From Lutimonas saemankumensis (GTDB taxonomy: Bacteria; Bacteroidota; Bacteroidia; Flavobacteriales; Flavobacteriaceae): DNA of 64,000 bases. Where the stretch lies: assembly GCF_020171465.1 (NCBI RefSeq), contig NZ_JAIUZR010000005.1:62001-126000 (forward strand), in the 5' to 3' direction. The notes under the pieces are model-generated. The model made no database searches and was not told where the DNA came from. It was given only the letters and a program-made list of their open reading frames with translations. Both the position numbers and the translations under genes were made by a program. Positions 25,289 through 33,969 of the stretch are shown here, one piece after another. The first letter of the stretch is position 1. The number at the start of each line of letters is the position of its first letter.

Positions 25289-26215
25289 TTAAGTTTGAAC
25301 TGATTTTCGAAGATGTTGTGAAGGTAGTTTACCGAAAAGGTTTTTATAATCTTTAGCGAATTGACCTGAATGCCAAAATCCGAATGCCAGAGTGACATCA
25401 ATTAATCTATTATACTGATTTGATTGGATCTTTCGTTTGATTTCATTCATTTTATAAAATAGAATGTACTTTTTAGGTGACACCCCGGTAAGTTCTGAAA
25501 AGGCATATTGAAGGCTCCTTTCACTAACGCCCAGCCGATTACACAACTCTTTTACAGTGTGGCAATCTTCAGGTTCATTGTGAATTAAATCTTTGGCTCT
25601 TTTAAAGGTTCTGTTGTTGGCTTTGAATCTGAGATCTCTTTTCTTTTCACTCTTTATAATTGAGCTGATGATCATTTTTGGAACTTCATATGAAATCAAA
25701 TGTTCGTTCAGCATTTGGCTCTGACAAATATGAAGAACCCAGAACTGCAGAATTTTGGCACTCCTTTCTGAAATATGGAAATACTCCTCTTGATTAATAT
25801 CATCAATAAAATTAGGGTGCCCGAGATCTAATGCCAATTTATTGAGATATTCCTGTTTGATTGAAACGGGAATTCCTACAAAATTAGATTGGCTAATGCA
25901 AAAATGTTCCATCCCACCTCTTAAAATCCCAATTGTATTCCCTTTAAATCGAATATTACGCCAAATGAAATCCTGATAGAAATTTCCTGGAATAAGAAAT
26001 GTGAGGTAATTTTTTAGACCAGTCCCTTCTTGAATGATCTTCTGATTCATTTGATGATGGCTCAATATGACATTGGGTGTAATAACTTGTGTAAGGGAAC
26101 CCTCAAATACCCCTTTACTTATCTGTGAACATTCCAGATTTGCTTGCTTTGTAAAATCTGAATAACAATCAAAGTCATTGAAATTGAATTGCTCGATTAC
26201 TGGTGATAGGTTCAT
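25289..26215 (-). CDS. AraC family transcriptional regulator
   Basis: 308 residues, cytosolic. The N-terminal ~180 residues resemble the beta-sandwich sensor part, without a membrane segment. The C-terminal ~100 residues hold the two helix-turn-helix units: CHTVKELCNRLGVSERSLQYAF (about 219-240) and the second near ENKRKIQ... followed by VTLAFGFWHSGQFAKDYKNLFGKLPSQH, which matches the AraC signature. It is divergent from the metallo-hydrolase gene, 155 bases apart, and very probably controls it. Confidence 0.88.
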   Translation of the reverse strand: MNLSPVIEQFNFNDFDCYSDFTKQANLECSQISKGVFEGSLTQVITPNVILSHHQMNQKIIQEGTGLKNYLTFLIPGNFYQDFIWRNIRFKGNTIGILRGGMEHFCISQSNFVGIPVSIKQEYLNKLALDLGHPNFIDDINQEEYFHISERSAKILQFWVLHICQSQMLNEHLISYEVPKMIISSIIKSEKKRDLRFKANNRTFKRAKDLIHNEPEDCHTVKELCNRLGVSERSLQYAFSELTGVSPKKYILFYKMNEIKRKIQSNQYNRLIDVTLAFGFWHSGQFAKDYKNLFGKLPSQHLRKSVQT

Positions 26216-26370
26216 GGGTTTTCGGGTTTTAGACCTTTTTAAAGATAAGAAAAATTTAAATTTGGCTATAGTGTGGTACTTTTAAATCTTCTAGACTCTT
26301 ATCTTAGGATCACCAATCACTCTTTTTTAATATCAAGCTAATTAATGACTTTCATTACAATCAAAACATT

Positions 26371-27714
26371 ATGAAATTAAAAACTTTATTCCTTACCTTA
26401 ATACTGCTATCATATTTTATAAATGCTCAAAACCAAGATGCTGAACTCTTAAAAGCGAAAGAATTTTTTGAAAATGCCGGAGTTCCCGGGGACAAATGGG
26501 TAGAAGGAGAGACCTTGTATCCGAATATTCGGCCTGCCAAACATTTTCACTCCAGTATGTTATACTACCCGGGAACGGAAGAACTCCATGAAGATGAGGT
26601 ACGTGTGACTTTTATGGGTTCAAGTTATTCTCCCTCTCAGACCCAATCCGGAATGAGTATACTGGTTGAACTGGGCAACGGCGAAAAGTTTGTCTTTGAC
26701 TTAGGTATTGGATCACTTAGAAACTACAATTCATTTAGTATTCCATTCAATACGATCAATCATGTTTTTCTAACCCACCTGCATATGGATCACGTGAGTG
26801 ACCTTCCTTATCTTATGATGTTTAGACCTATCCAGGGAGGTTGGACACCTCTGCATGTTTATGGCCCAAGCGGATCAGAACCACAATACGGCACGGCCCA
26901 TATGATGAAGCATATGATGGAAATGACAGCCTGGCACCAGGATAGTTTCCATTCCTGGCCCATAGGTGAAGGGTATGAAACCAAAGTGCATGAATTTGAT
27001 TTTATGGATGAAGGAGGAGTAGCCTATGAAGCGAATGGCGTAAAAATAACGCATTGGCCAACCTCACACACGAAGGATGGAGCTACAAGTTATAGGCTTG
27101 ATTGGAACGGCAGGAGTATTTGTTATACTGGTGATAATCGACCAAACAGCCTTACCATTAAAAAATGTCAAAATGTGGACATGTTAATAAGTGAAGTTCA
27201 AACTGCAACTGTTTCATTGTCGGCACAGTCACTAGGTATGCCTCCTGCTATGGCGGCATATACCATTGATACATCTCATTCTCCGGGGTATGGTTTGGGA
27301 TATATTTTAAATGAAGCCAACCCTACGGTTGGTGTTGCGACTCATTATGGCTATGACGATATCTTTATAAATGAAACCGTTGCCCAGGTCAGGTATCATT
27401 ACAAAGGAGCCTTTGCCTTTGGTGCACCGGATTTGGTGACCTTCAATATTCACGGCGACGGTAAAGTATGGTGGCGAGAAGGTGTAGCAGGCAATTCTAT
27501 TCAAGTACCCAAGCCTCATATGACCTCTGAAACGATTACATTTCCAGCACCGAAGCATCAGGTTTATGATGTGATCAATGATACAGTAGAAAAAAATGAA
27601 ATCCCAATGGAACTTTGGTATCCTAAAGGACATATGCCTCAAAGAGTTAAGGAATGGCCAATTACTAAAGACTTAACGCTTCCTAATCCATGGGCTCCAA
27701 GTAAAAAGAATTGA
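26371..27714 (+). CDS. Exported MBL-fold metallo-hydrolase (ribonuclease Z/arylsulfatase-like)
   Basis: 447 residues with a signal peptide (MKLKTLFLTLILLSYFINAQ), so it acts in the periplasm or outside. The two-zinc motif is HLHMDH (136-141) after FDLGIGSLRNY; later ligands are in WPTSHTKDGA, YTGDNRPN and ATHYGYDD. It resembles the large MBL group that NCBI names GntH-like, but that name is from memory and the substrate is unknown. An AraC regulator is transcribed divergently 155 bases upstream, so expression is probably induced by a small molecule. It is flanked by att copies. Confidence 0.8.
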   Translation: MKLKTLFLTLILLSYFINAQNQDAELLKAKEFFENAGVPGDKWVEGETLYPNIRPAKHFHSSMLYYPGTEELHEDEVRVTFMGSSYSPSQTQSGMSILVELGNGEKFVFDLGIGSLRNYNSFSIPFNTINHVFLTHLHMDHVSDLPYLMMFRPIQGGWTPLHVYGPSGSEPQYGTAHMMKHMMEMTAWHQDSFHSWPIGEGYETKVHEFDFMDEGGVAYEANGVKITHWPTSHTKDGATSYRLDWNGRSICYTGDNRPNSLTIKKCQNVDMLISEVQTATVSLSAQSLGMPPAMAAYTIDTSHSPGYGLGYILNEANPTVGVATHYGYDDIFINETVAQVRYHYKGAFAFGAPDLVTFNIHGDGKVWWREGVAGNSIQVPKPHMTSETITFPAPKHQVYDVINDTVEKNEIPMELWYPKGHMPQRVKEWPITKDLTLPNPWAPSKKN

Positions 27715-27812
27715 AAGCTTATTGTTTAGGTCTATAATTGATTGAATTTAAACTATATCAGAACTGAATATCCAAGATAATCACATACTCTTAAATATGA
27801 TAATTCACGGCG

Positions 27813-27835
27813 TCGAGTCCCGTCCAGACCGCAAC
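27813..27835 (+). repeat. att copy 3 (segment B / segment C boundary)
   Basis: 23 bases identical to 4289-4311 (TCGAGTCCCGTCCAGACCGC and on). Beyond them only patches such as TAGTTGT and TCTTAAATAGTT remain. The GATAGCTATC palindrome at 27886-27895, inside a CCTGATAGCTATCGG hairpin, replaces the normal terminator. Confidence 0.8.
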
Positions 27836-28005
27836 ATAAATAGTTGTATTCTTAACTTAAGCATCATATTCTTAAATAGTTTCCTGATAGCTATCGGAAT
27901 GAAGTTTTTTGAATTCAAAAGGTAATACACAATCTGAATTTCAATAATCAGTTTTTTTAATTAAATTTGATTTAGTACAATAATTAAAAATCTTAAATCG
28001 ATTTT

Positions 28006-28404
28006 ATGAAAAAGCTATTATTTCTTCTTGCTATATCTTTAATTTTTTCATGCTCAGATGATGAAGAGAGCACGAGATTAATGTATAATATTTCATATAG
28101 AGCAGTTGCTTCAGATGGAGCCACACTGAACAAAGTTGAATATATGGATGAAAAAGGTGATCTCATAGAATTAACCAATGTTAGTTCTCCATGGTCCATT
28201 AATCTTCAAGTTCGGGCAGGATTAGCATTGGAGGCCAGAGCTTATGGTGATGTTCCTTACCAAGGATCCTTAAGTATAACTGCCAATTGGACACCTGAGG
28301 GAGGATTAAAACAATCAGAAACGGTCACCTTGCCAAATGACCAGCCTGACACAGTTATAAATAATGGAAGTGTAGAAATATCGGGCAGAACCTTACCGGA
28401 TTAA
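28006..28404 (+). CDS. Small lipoprotein, unknown
   Basis: 132 residues. MKKLLFLLAISLIFSCSDDEE is a signal with the lipobox IFSC (Cys 16) followed by the acidic residues that often direct Bacteroidota lipoproteins to the surface. The remainder looks like a single beta-sandwich (NISYRAVASDGATLNKVEY, then SPWSINLQVRAGLALEARA). A TAAATTTG box lies at 27962-27969. No family is recognised. Confidence 0.6.
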   Translation: MKKLLFLLAISLIFSCSDDEESTRLMYNISYRAVASDGATLNKVEYMDEKGDLIELTNVSSPWSINLQVRAGLALEARAYGDVPYQGSLSITANWTPEGGLKQSETVTLPNDQPDTVINNGSVEISGRTLPD

Positions 28405-28456
28405 AGATATCCCCGTGTTCACTGAAGCATGTGAATTTACATGAGTAAAAAGTTGA

Positions 28457-29236
28457 TCAATAATTTCGCTCATCAAGCTCATCTTCGATCTCTGTCAAGA
28501 TCTTTAAAACGTGCTCTCGAATTGTATTGTAAGAATTCGATTTCAAGCTCCATAGCGTCATTACATAAAGTCCCATTCGACTTTCAAATTCTCGAATTTT
28601 AAAAACATCTCTAACATCTCCTTCAAAATTAGATTTCGATGGTAATGCATCAATAGTATTGTTTAGCCCTAATTCACCCGGAAAATTAAGAAACGGGGTA
28701 TGAACAACCAAAATATTTAGAAGAGCCGTTCGATGTTCAAAAGTTTCTACTTCTTGACGAGAAGTGTTATTCAAAATAATGAACCATTCCGACAGTTGAT
28801 TTCTCAAGGTAGTTCGACTAATTATTGAGAGATTCCCTGAATTGATTAAGTCTTCAAGAATACCTGGACTTGGAACGTACTTGGTGGCATTCTGCATACA
28901 TCCTGCCAAATGGATGGATGCTGCTTGTTCAGAATCGGGAATGTTATTCTCGCCAGTCCATTGCAATACGGTTTCTGAGGATAACAACATATTTTCGTAG
29001 GTCTTAATACTTTCATCAATTATTTCAAGATTCTTTGTGAATTCACTCTTAAGAGCGACTAAATAAATGATCTCTGTATCTCTTTTTTTCCTGGCCTCAT
29101 TCCAATTATTAATCTGCAGGGCTATTAAAATCCCAATCACTACCAGCACAATCTCACCAATGGCATATCTACTATACTTGAAGAACTGATTATCATCAGC
29201 CAATTTTTTTCGGATTTTACGGAAGAAGGGGATCAT
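28457..29236 (-). CDS. DUF6090 family membrane protein
   Basis: 259 residues. It starts MIPFFRKIRKKLADDNQFFKY, the DUF6090 signature, and has one membrane helix at about 27-44 (GEIVLVVIGILIALQINNW). The rest is a long, likely periplasmic, helical domain (LVALKSEFTKNLEIIDESIKTYENML) of unknown role. A paralogue with the same N-terminus lies at 39380. The two share an upstream leader (see the TATATTTAA findings). The gene is convergent with the preceding lipoprotein gene. Confidence 0.8.
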   Translation of the reverse strand: MIPFFRKIRKKLADDNQFFKYSRYAIGEIVLVVIGILIALQINNWNEARKKRDTEIIYLVALKSEFTKNLEIIDESIKTYENMLLSSETVLQWTGENNIPDSEQAASIHLAGCMQNATKYVPSPGILEDLINSGNLSIISRTTLRNQLSEWFIILNNTSRQEVETFEHRTALLNILVVHTPFLNFPGELGLNNTIDALPSKSNFEGDVRDVFKIREFESRMGLYVMTLWSLKSNSYNTIREHVLKILTEIEDELDERNY

Positions 29237-29254
29237 TGTTTTGGTTGTTGATAC

Positions 29255-29264
29255 TTAAATATAG
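29255..29264 (-). promoter_or_regulatory. Motif CTATATTTAA before the DUF6090 gene
   Basis: Read on the minus strand, CTATATTTAA lies 19 bases before the start codon and is followed by ATCAACAAC, the same as at 40148-40157. It recalls a -7 box (TAnnTTTG) with a changed end. No clear -33 TTG was found. Confidence 0.4.
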
Positions 29265-29309
29265 TGAAAACATCTATCTTAGTATTGAATTACAGATATT
29301 TAGCTGATA

Positions 29310-29891
29310 ATGTACGCTCAACTCTTAAAAATATTAGGCAATTTTGCCAATCTTGATGAATATGAAACGGAACTAATCAAGTCCAGTTTTAAACCACATT
29401 CATTATTAAAAGGAGAATTTTTTTTGAAAGAAGGCACGGTGTGTAAAAATGTTGGATTTCTATATAAGGGCCTGGTAAGATATTTTGTGCATAAGGATGG
29501 GGAAGAATCTACATTTGAGTTTACTTGTGAAGGAGAGTTTATTGGGGATTATCAAAGCTTTCGAAATGCTTCATTGTCAGTTCAAAATATTCAAGCTATT
29601 GAAGATTGTGAGATGCTTATTATTGATTATCCAAAAATTCAAAACATCTATAATACAACGAATAATGGTAATCTGATTGGACGTCAGATAATAACGCATC
29701 GATTTGAAATCATGGTCAATCAAATTCTTGAAGTTTATATGCAAAATCATGAAGATCGCTACACGAGTTTTATTGACAAGTATTATGGATTGACTCAAAG
29801 AATTCCTCAGTATTTGATTGCGTCATATGTTGGTGTAAAACCAGAATCTCTAAGTCGTATTAGAAGAAGATTTGCTAAAAATATTTCTTAA
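29310..29891 (+). CDS. Crp/Fnr family transcriptional regulator
   Basis: 193 residues. The cyclic nucleotide-binding beta-barrel is seen in residues about 20-110 (LLKGEFFLKEGTVCKNVGFLYKG, STFEFTCEGEFIGDYQSF). The C-terminal part contains a helix-turn-helix typical of the short Bacteroidota Crp group (QRIPQYLIASYVGVKPESLSRIRRR). No Fe-S cysteines. It is followed 48 bases later by the membrane protein gene and may regulate it. Confidence 0.85.
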   Translation: MYAQLLKILGNFANLDEYETELIKSSFKPHSLLKGEFFLKEGTVCKNVGFLYKGLVRYFVHKDGEESTFEFTCEGEFIGDYQSFRNASLSVQNIQAIEDCEMLIIDYPKIQNIYNTTNNGNLIGRQIITHRFEIMVNQILEVYMQNHEDRYTSFIDKYYGLTQRIPQYLIASYVGVKPESLSRIRRRFAKNIS

Positions 29892-29939
29892 CTCAGGTTA
29901 ACGAATAATTGATAGTGTTCTGTTTAAATTGCAATTCAA

Positions 29940-30536
29940 ATGAAAATGCAACAGAAAATGAACAGCGAATACAAACACCTCGAAAAGAAATTCCTTATAA
30001 AATGGGTTAAAGCTAATGGGATAGGATGGCTCGTGGGTTTTATTGGTGCTATTGTTATGTCTCATCTGGTCGTTAATATTTTCTATCCAAAAGAAACGAA
30101 TTTAATAGTAGGTCTTTGTATAGGGGCAAGTATAGGATATGCACAATGGTTTGTTTTAAAAGGAATGTTTAAAATAAGTAGTTTGTGGGGTCTGGTATCC
30201 ACCTTATGTTTAGGAATTCCATTCATCGCTATTGAATTAATGGATGAAAACGGATATGAACTTCCATCTTTCCAGGGAGATTATGAGTTTGTTTATCGAC
30301 TTATTTTTGGCCTGTTTATGGGTTTGGTAATTGGATCACTGCAAATGCAATTTTTAAAACCTTATTTCAAAAAAGCGGCTTGGTGGATCGCTGTAAGTTC
30401 CATGGGATGGGGTATTTGCTTTTTAGCATCCTCAGTACCAATGCCATTTTCTCTTCTGGGCTTATTACTTGGTGGAGTTTTATTGGGAGTTATAACAGGT
30501 TACGGTATGATCTGGATGAACAAATCTCAACCGTAA
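29940..30536 (+). CDS. Multi-pass membrane protein, unknown
   Basis: 198 residues from ATG 29940; an internal ATG at 29958 (MNSEYKH) could also be used. Six hydrophobic stretches are visible, including WLVGFIGAIVMSHLVVNIF, GLCIGASIGYAQWFVL, GLVSTLCLGIPFIA, LIFGLFMGLVIGSLQM and two glycine-rich C-terminal ones (LLGLLLGGVLLGVITGYG). No signal or motif. It forms a likely pair with the Crp-type regulator. Confidence 0.65.
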   Translation: MKMQQKMNSEYKHLEKKFLIKWVKANGIGWLVGFIGAIVMSHLVVNIFYPKETNLIVGLCIGASIGYAQWFVLKGMFKISSLWGLVSTLCLGIPFIAIELMDENGYELPSFQGDYEFVYRLIFGLFMGLVIGSLQMQFLKPYFKKAAWWIAVSSMGWGICFLASSVPMPFSLLGLLLGGVLLGVITGYGMIWMNKSQP

Positions 30537-30726
30537 TGTTGCCCTTTTCATAAGTAGATCCTATCCCATTTGATAATAGTTGTTTATGAGACTAAAATTA
30601 TGCTGTATTCTAATTTTCATTTAGGCATTGTACGTAGTCGAGAAGAAAAAATATTCAAGAGGGTTTTCTCAAAGATATATATGCAAATTAGAAGGGCAAA
30701 AGCGATTTATATTGTTTGATTCTTGA

Positions 30727-30849
30727 GCGGGTTCGAGTCCCGTCCAGACCGCAACTTTTTTAAGAAACAATAGTTGTGTTGTTAACATTAAGAGTTCACT
30801 CTTAAATAGTTAGCTACTAAAAAACTTCAGGGAAATCTGAGGTTTTTTT
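30727..30849 (+). repeat. att copy 4 (distal end of the island)
   Basis: Matches 4283-4405: 90 identical bases, then two mismatches, including the terminator hairpin. It starts at GCGGGTTCGAG, so only the T arm and 3' end of tRNA-Asp are present. Beyond it the DNA keeps weak likeness to the region after copy 1 (GAAC, TTATGCC, CTTTC). It is probably the original chromosomal tRNA end displaced by the first insertion. Confidence 0.9.
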
Positions 30850-31005
30850 TGGTGGTATGTGAACAATTATGCCCCTTTCCCCATTCAACCATTCCTTGGT
30901 GAGAACAAAATCAGTACTCAGACCGTTCCAACATTTTAAAAAAAAATGTAACATAATTCAAAGGACGCAGTCTCATTTATTATCAATCAATATAACAGTA
31001 ACAAA

Positions 31006-33072
31006 ATGAACTTATCTATTAGACTACTATATTTCGCTTTTATAACTTTTTCAACATGGAGCTCTTTTTCTCAGGAAACGAGTGATGCGGTTAATGGAGA
31101 AAAACTAACCAAAATCGAAGCCAAAATTCAGGCCTGGCAAAAGCAAACCAATGCCCCTGCTGTTTCAGTAGCATTCCAGTACCACGATTTTTATTATGAA
31201 AATGCCTGGGGCCTGGCGGATATCGAGAATCAGGTCAAGGCAAAACCGGCATCTTCCTATCAAATTGCTTCAACCACTAAGCCCATGACTGCCATGGCAA
31301 TATTGAAACTTTGGGAAATGGGAAAAATCGATTTGGATGCTGAAGTACAAACCTATTATCCGTATTTTCCAAAAAAAGAATATCCTATTACCATTCGCCA
31401 GATTTTATCTCACACCGCGGGCATTTCTCATTACCGAAGCGACAGTAAGGAGGAAAAACATATCAAAGAACCTTATTCTACAACAATGGCGGTTGATATT
31501 TTTAAAGATTGGAAATTACTTTTTGAGCCAAATACAGATTGGAGCTATTCAAGTTATGGCTATAACCTGTTGGGCGCGGTGATTGAAGAAGTAAGTGGTA
31601 AATCCTACGAAGATTTTTTAAAAGAACACATTTGGATACCCGCAAACATGGAAAATACCATGATGGATGATCCGATTGCGATTGTTCCGAATCGAGTTCG
31701 AGGCTATTTTAAAAATGGAGGCAAAATTGAAAATGGGGAGTATCTCGACATCAGCAGCCGATTTGGAGCCGGTGGGGTGCGTTCGACGGTTCAGGATGTT
31801 GTTAAAATGGGAGTTGCCTTGAAAAATGGAAAAATTCTAAAACCTGAAACCGTTGAATTGATGCTTGAACCAATGGGCGAACAGGGCTGGAATGAATATG
31901 CCTTAGGAATTTCGGTACGTCCTTTTTTGGGACAACACATCATCATGCATAGTGGCGGAATGCCTCAAACCAGTTTTTTGTTTATCGCCGCGCCGGCGGA
32001 TAATATATCTTTGTCTATCGGATCTAATCTGGGTCGGCAAGATGTAGAAAGTTTAGGGATTAGTTTGGTTCAAATCCTGTCAGGCATTGACACTAAAACT
32101 GTGGCCGCAAAAAAAGCCGAAGATAAGCTGATGTTGGACGCCATAAATGAAGTTTATAATTTTGGCCAAGGGTATTATCAGAAAATGGGCAAGACGAGGG
32201 TTGAAAATGATATAAATTTAGCTTCAGATTTCAAGTATTTCAATCGGTATATTAATCCAAAATACATCAGAGATAATTCTACGGAAGTCCGGGAAAAAAT
32301 AGAGGCCGGGCATCAAATTCAACCTGAAAAATCTTTAATCTGGGATCGGGTAGGCGGATACATGGCAAGCCAGCTAAATCAAAATTTTTCCCAGGAAGGC
32401 GCATTAGCTTTTTTCAAGGCCTATATTGATTTGTACAAAAAAGATAAATCCATTTCGTACCGTTTTACAAAAGGATTTGAAAGTGCTGTGGAGAAATATG
32501 ATCAAGACTGGCAAGTTACCAAAGCGCTTGATCCAAGCTTGACACGCTTTGATGAAAACACAGATTGGGATCAAGTACCGATTCAATTGGACAATGAATT
32601 GGGAGAATATAGCGTTTATCCTGATTTTTACGGTGATTTGATCGACTATACCTATTCAAATTTACTTTTTAATAAGAAATATGACGAAATTTCTGAAATT
32701 ACAGGCCTGGCTGACACCTATTTTTCCGGTCGTTTCTTTACCGAGTTTTTGAAGGGATTCGAAGCATTAAGTCAAAAAGATTTGAACAAAGCGAATACTT
32801 GTTTTTCAAAGGCAAATGAAATCGAAAATCATTTAGAGAACCCGATGTGGATAGGCTCATTAATTTTAAACCTGGCCCAGGTTGACCCGGTAATGGCATT
32901 TGGTTTAGGTGAAGTTATGGCTACCTATAATCCAAAATCATACGAATTTCAGATAGGCATGTCAAACTTAGCACGTAAAATGGGCATGAAAGAAAAATCT
33001 TTATTTTATGCTCAAAAAGCTTTAGAGATAAAACCTGATGATGAAACGGCTTTGAAATTCATAGGGAGTTAA
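31006..33072 (+). CDS. Exported serine hydrolase, beta-lactamase class C-like
   Basis: 688 residues. Signal peptide about 1-23 (cut near FSQ). The serine-hydrolase domain has SxxK as STTK (S89-K92), YSS at 181-183 where class C enzymes have YxN, and HSGG near 316 (IIMHSGGMPQTS). The C-terminal ~300 residues are helical and repeat-like, ending with a TPR-type ALEIKPDDETALKF. Such proteins cut D-Ala or ester/amide bonds; the substrate here cannot be told. It is the first backbone gene after the island and stands alone. Confidence 0.85.
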   Translation: MNLSIRLLYFAFITFSTWSSFSQETSDAVNGEKLTKIEAKIQAWQKQTNAPAVSVAFQYHDFYYENAWGLADIENQVKAKPASSYQIASTTKPMTAMAILKLWEMGKIDLDAEVQTYYPYFPKKEYPITIRQILSHTAGISHYRSDSKEEKHIKEPYSTTMAVDIFKDWKLLFEPNTDWSYSSYGYNLLGAVIEEVSGKSYEDFLKEHIWIPANMENTMMDDPIAIVPNRVRGYFKNGGKIENGEYLDISSRFGAGGVRSTVQDVVKMGVALKNGKILKPETVELMLEPMGEQGWNEYALGISVRPFLGQHIIMHSGGMPQTSFLFIAAPADNISLSIGSNLGRQDVESLGISLVQILSGIDTKTVAAKKAEDKLMLDAINEVYNFGQGYYQKMGKTRVENDINLASDFKYFNRYINPKYIRDNSTEVREKIEAGHQIQPEKSLIWDRVGGYMASQLNQNFSQEGALAFFKAYIDLYKKDKSISYRFTKGFESAVEKYDQDWQVTKALDPSLTRFDENTDWDQVPIQLDNELGEYSVYPDFYGDLIDYTYSNLLFNKKYDEISEITGLADTYFSGRFFTEFLKGFEALSQKDLNKANTCFSKANEIENHLENPMWIGSLILNLAQVDPVMAFGLGEVMATYNPKSYEFQIGMSNLARKMGMKEKSLFYAQKALEIKPDDETALKFIGS

Positions 33073-33236
33073 TAGTCATTTTTTCAGCGTACAATAGTTT
33101 ATATCCTGACCGTTGTGAGGCCTAGAAGGAAAGGTTTGAATTTAAAAATCTGGTAAACGGTTATAAAAATTTGGAAGGTTTTTCGACCTGCACCGACCAA
33201 GGTCTTAAATTCATAATAATTAAAAACCTTAATTGT

Positions 33237-33908
33237 ATGCGACACCTTGGTATATTGAGTATAATTACGCTACTATTTTTTGCCTGTACGAATGATGAAG
33301 ACATGGATTCAAATGATGTCAATGGTAGTGCGGAATATTTGGTAACTTTTAAAATTGATTGGAATAGCGAAGATTTTCCTACAAACTATCCTTCGAATGC
33401 GCATTTTTCCAGGGTAATTGGCTGGAGTCATGATGCTAACCAATCTCTTTTTAAGATTGGAACCGATGCTTCAGATGGCATAAGAAACATGGCCGAAACC
33501 GGAGGTACATCACCACTTGATACCGAATTAAAGGAGTTAATTGAGGAAGGAAATGGGCATAATTATTATATTGGAAGTAACCTGGGTTCAGGAACGGGAG
33601 AGATTGTTCTTAGAGTGGAAGCTACCGAGCAACATTCTTTCATAACCCTTGCCACAATGATCGCTCCAAGCCCTGACTGGTACATTGCTGTAGTGGACAT
33701 AAATCTGATGGAAAACAATTCTTTTGTCAATCAAAAAACGGTTGAAGCACATGTTTATGATGCTGGTACTGACAATGGGATAAGCTATTCATCCCCAAAT
33801 GAAACTACAGACCCTCAAGAGCCTATAACATTGTTTGTAGATTCACCAGTTGGTGACGGAGTTCAATTAAATGCAACAATTGCAACGGTTAATTTCACAA
33901 AAATGTAA
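33237..33908 (+). CDS. Spondin-domain lipoprotein
   Basis: 223 residues from ATG 33237 (MRHLGILSIITLLFFACTND), chosen because it opens a signal with lipobox FFAC (Cys 16); an upstream ATG at 33171 would put 22 unlike residues first. The domain FPTNYPSNAHFSRVIGWSHD through LATMIAPSPDWYIAV (about residues 45-170) matches the Spondin_N fold, found in bacterial surface proteins. It may bind matrix or polysaccharide; specific function unknown. Confidence 0.8.
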   Translation: MRHLGILSIITLLFFACTNDEDMDSNDVNGSAEYLVTFKIDWNSEDFPTNYPSNAHFSRVIGWSHDANQSLFKIGTDASDGIRNMAETGGTSPLDTELKELIEEGNGHNYYIGSNLGSGTGEIVLRVEATEQHSFITLATMIAPSPDWYIAVVDINLMENNSFVNQKTVEAHVYDAGTDNGISYSSPNETTDPQEPITLFVDSPVGDGVQLNATIATVNFTKM

Positions 33909-33969
33909 GATTTGGGATCTTGCTAACATTTACTTTTTCATTGAACAGGGAATGTCAAGTGAAGTCAAT

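Larger units (their letters stand above)
24504..27835. mobile_element. Segment B: small att-bounded island without integrase
   Basis: It lies between att copies 2 and 3. It contains two gene remnants (NTF2-like, sulfatase) and a divergent AraC/metallo-hydrolase pair, and no recombinase. It may have been moved by the integrase of segment A or of a lost relative. Confidence 0.65.
27813..30849. mobile_element. Segment C: small att-bounded island without integrase
   Basis: It is bounded by att copies 3 and 4 and holds a lipoprotein, a DUF6090 protein, a Crp/Fnr regulator and a small membrane protein. The genes are less AT-rich than segment A and resemble the host genome; a DUF6090 homologue also sits in the backbone at 39380. 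Confidence 0.6.

Noticed and set aside
4283-30849. Prophage
   Set aside because: No capsid, portal, terminase, tail or lysis genes were recognised; only recombination-type families shared with other elements.
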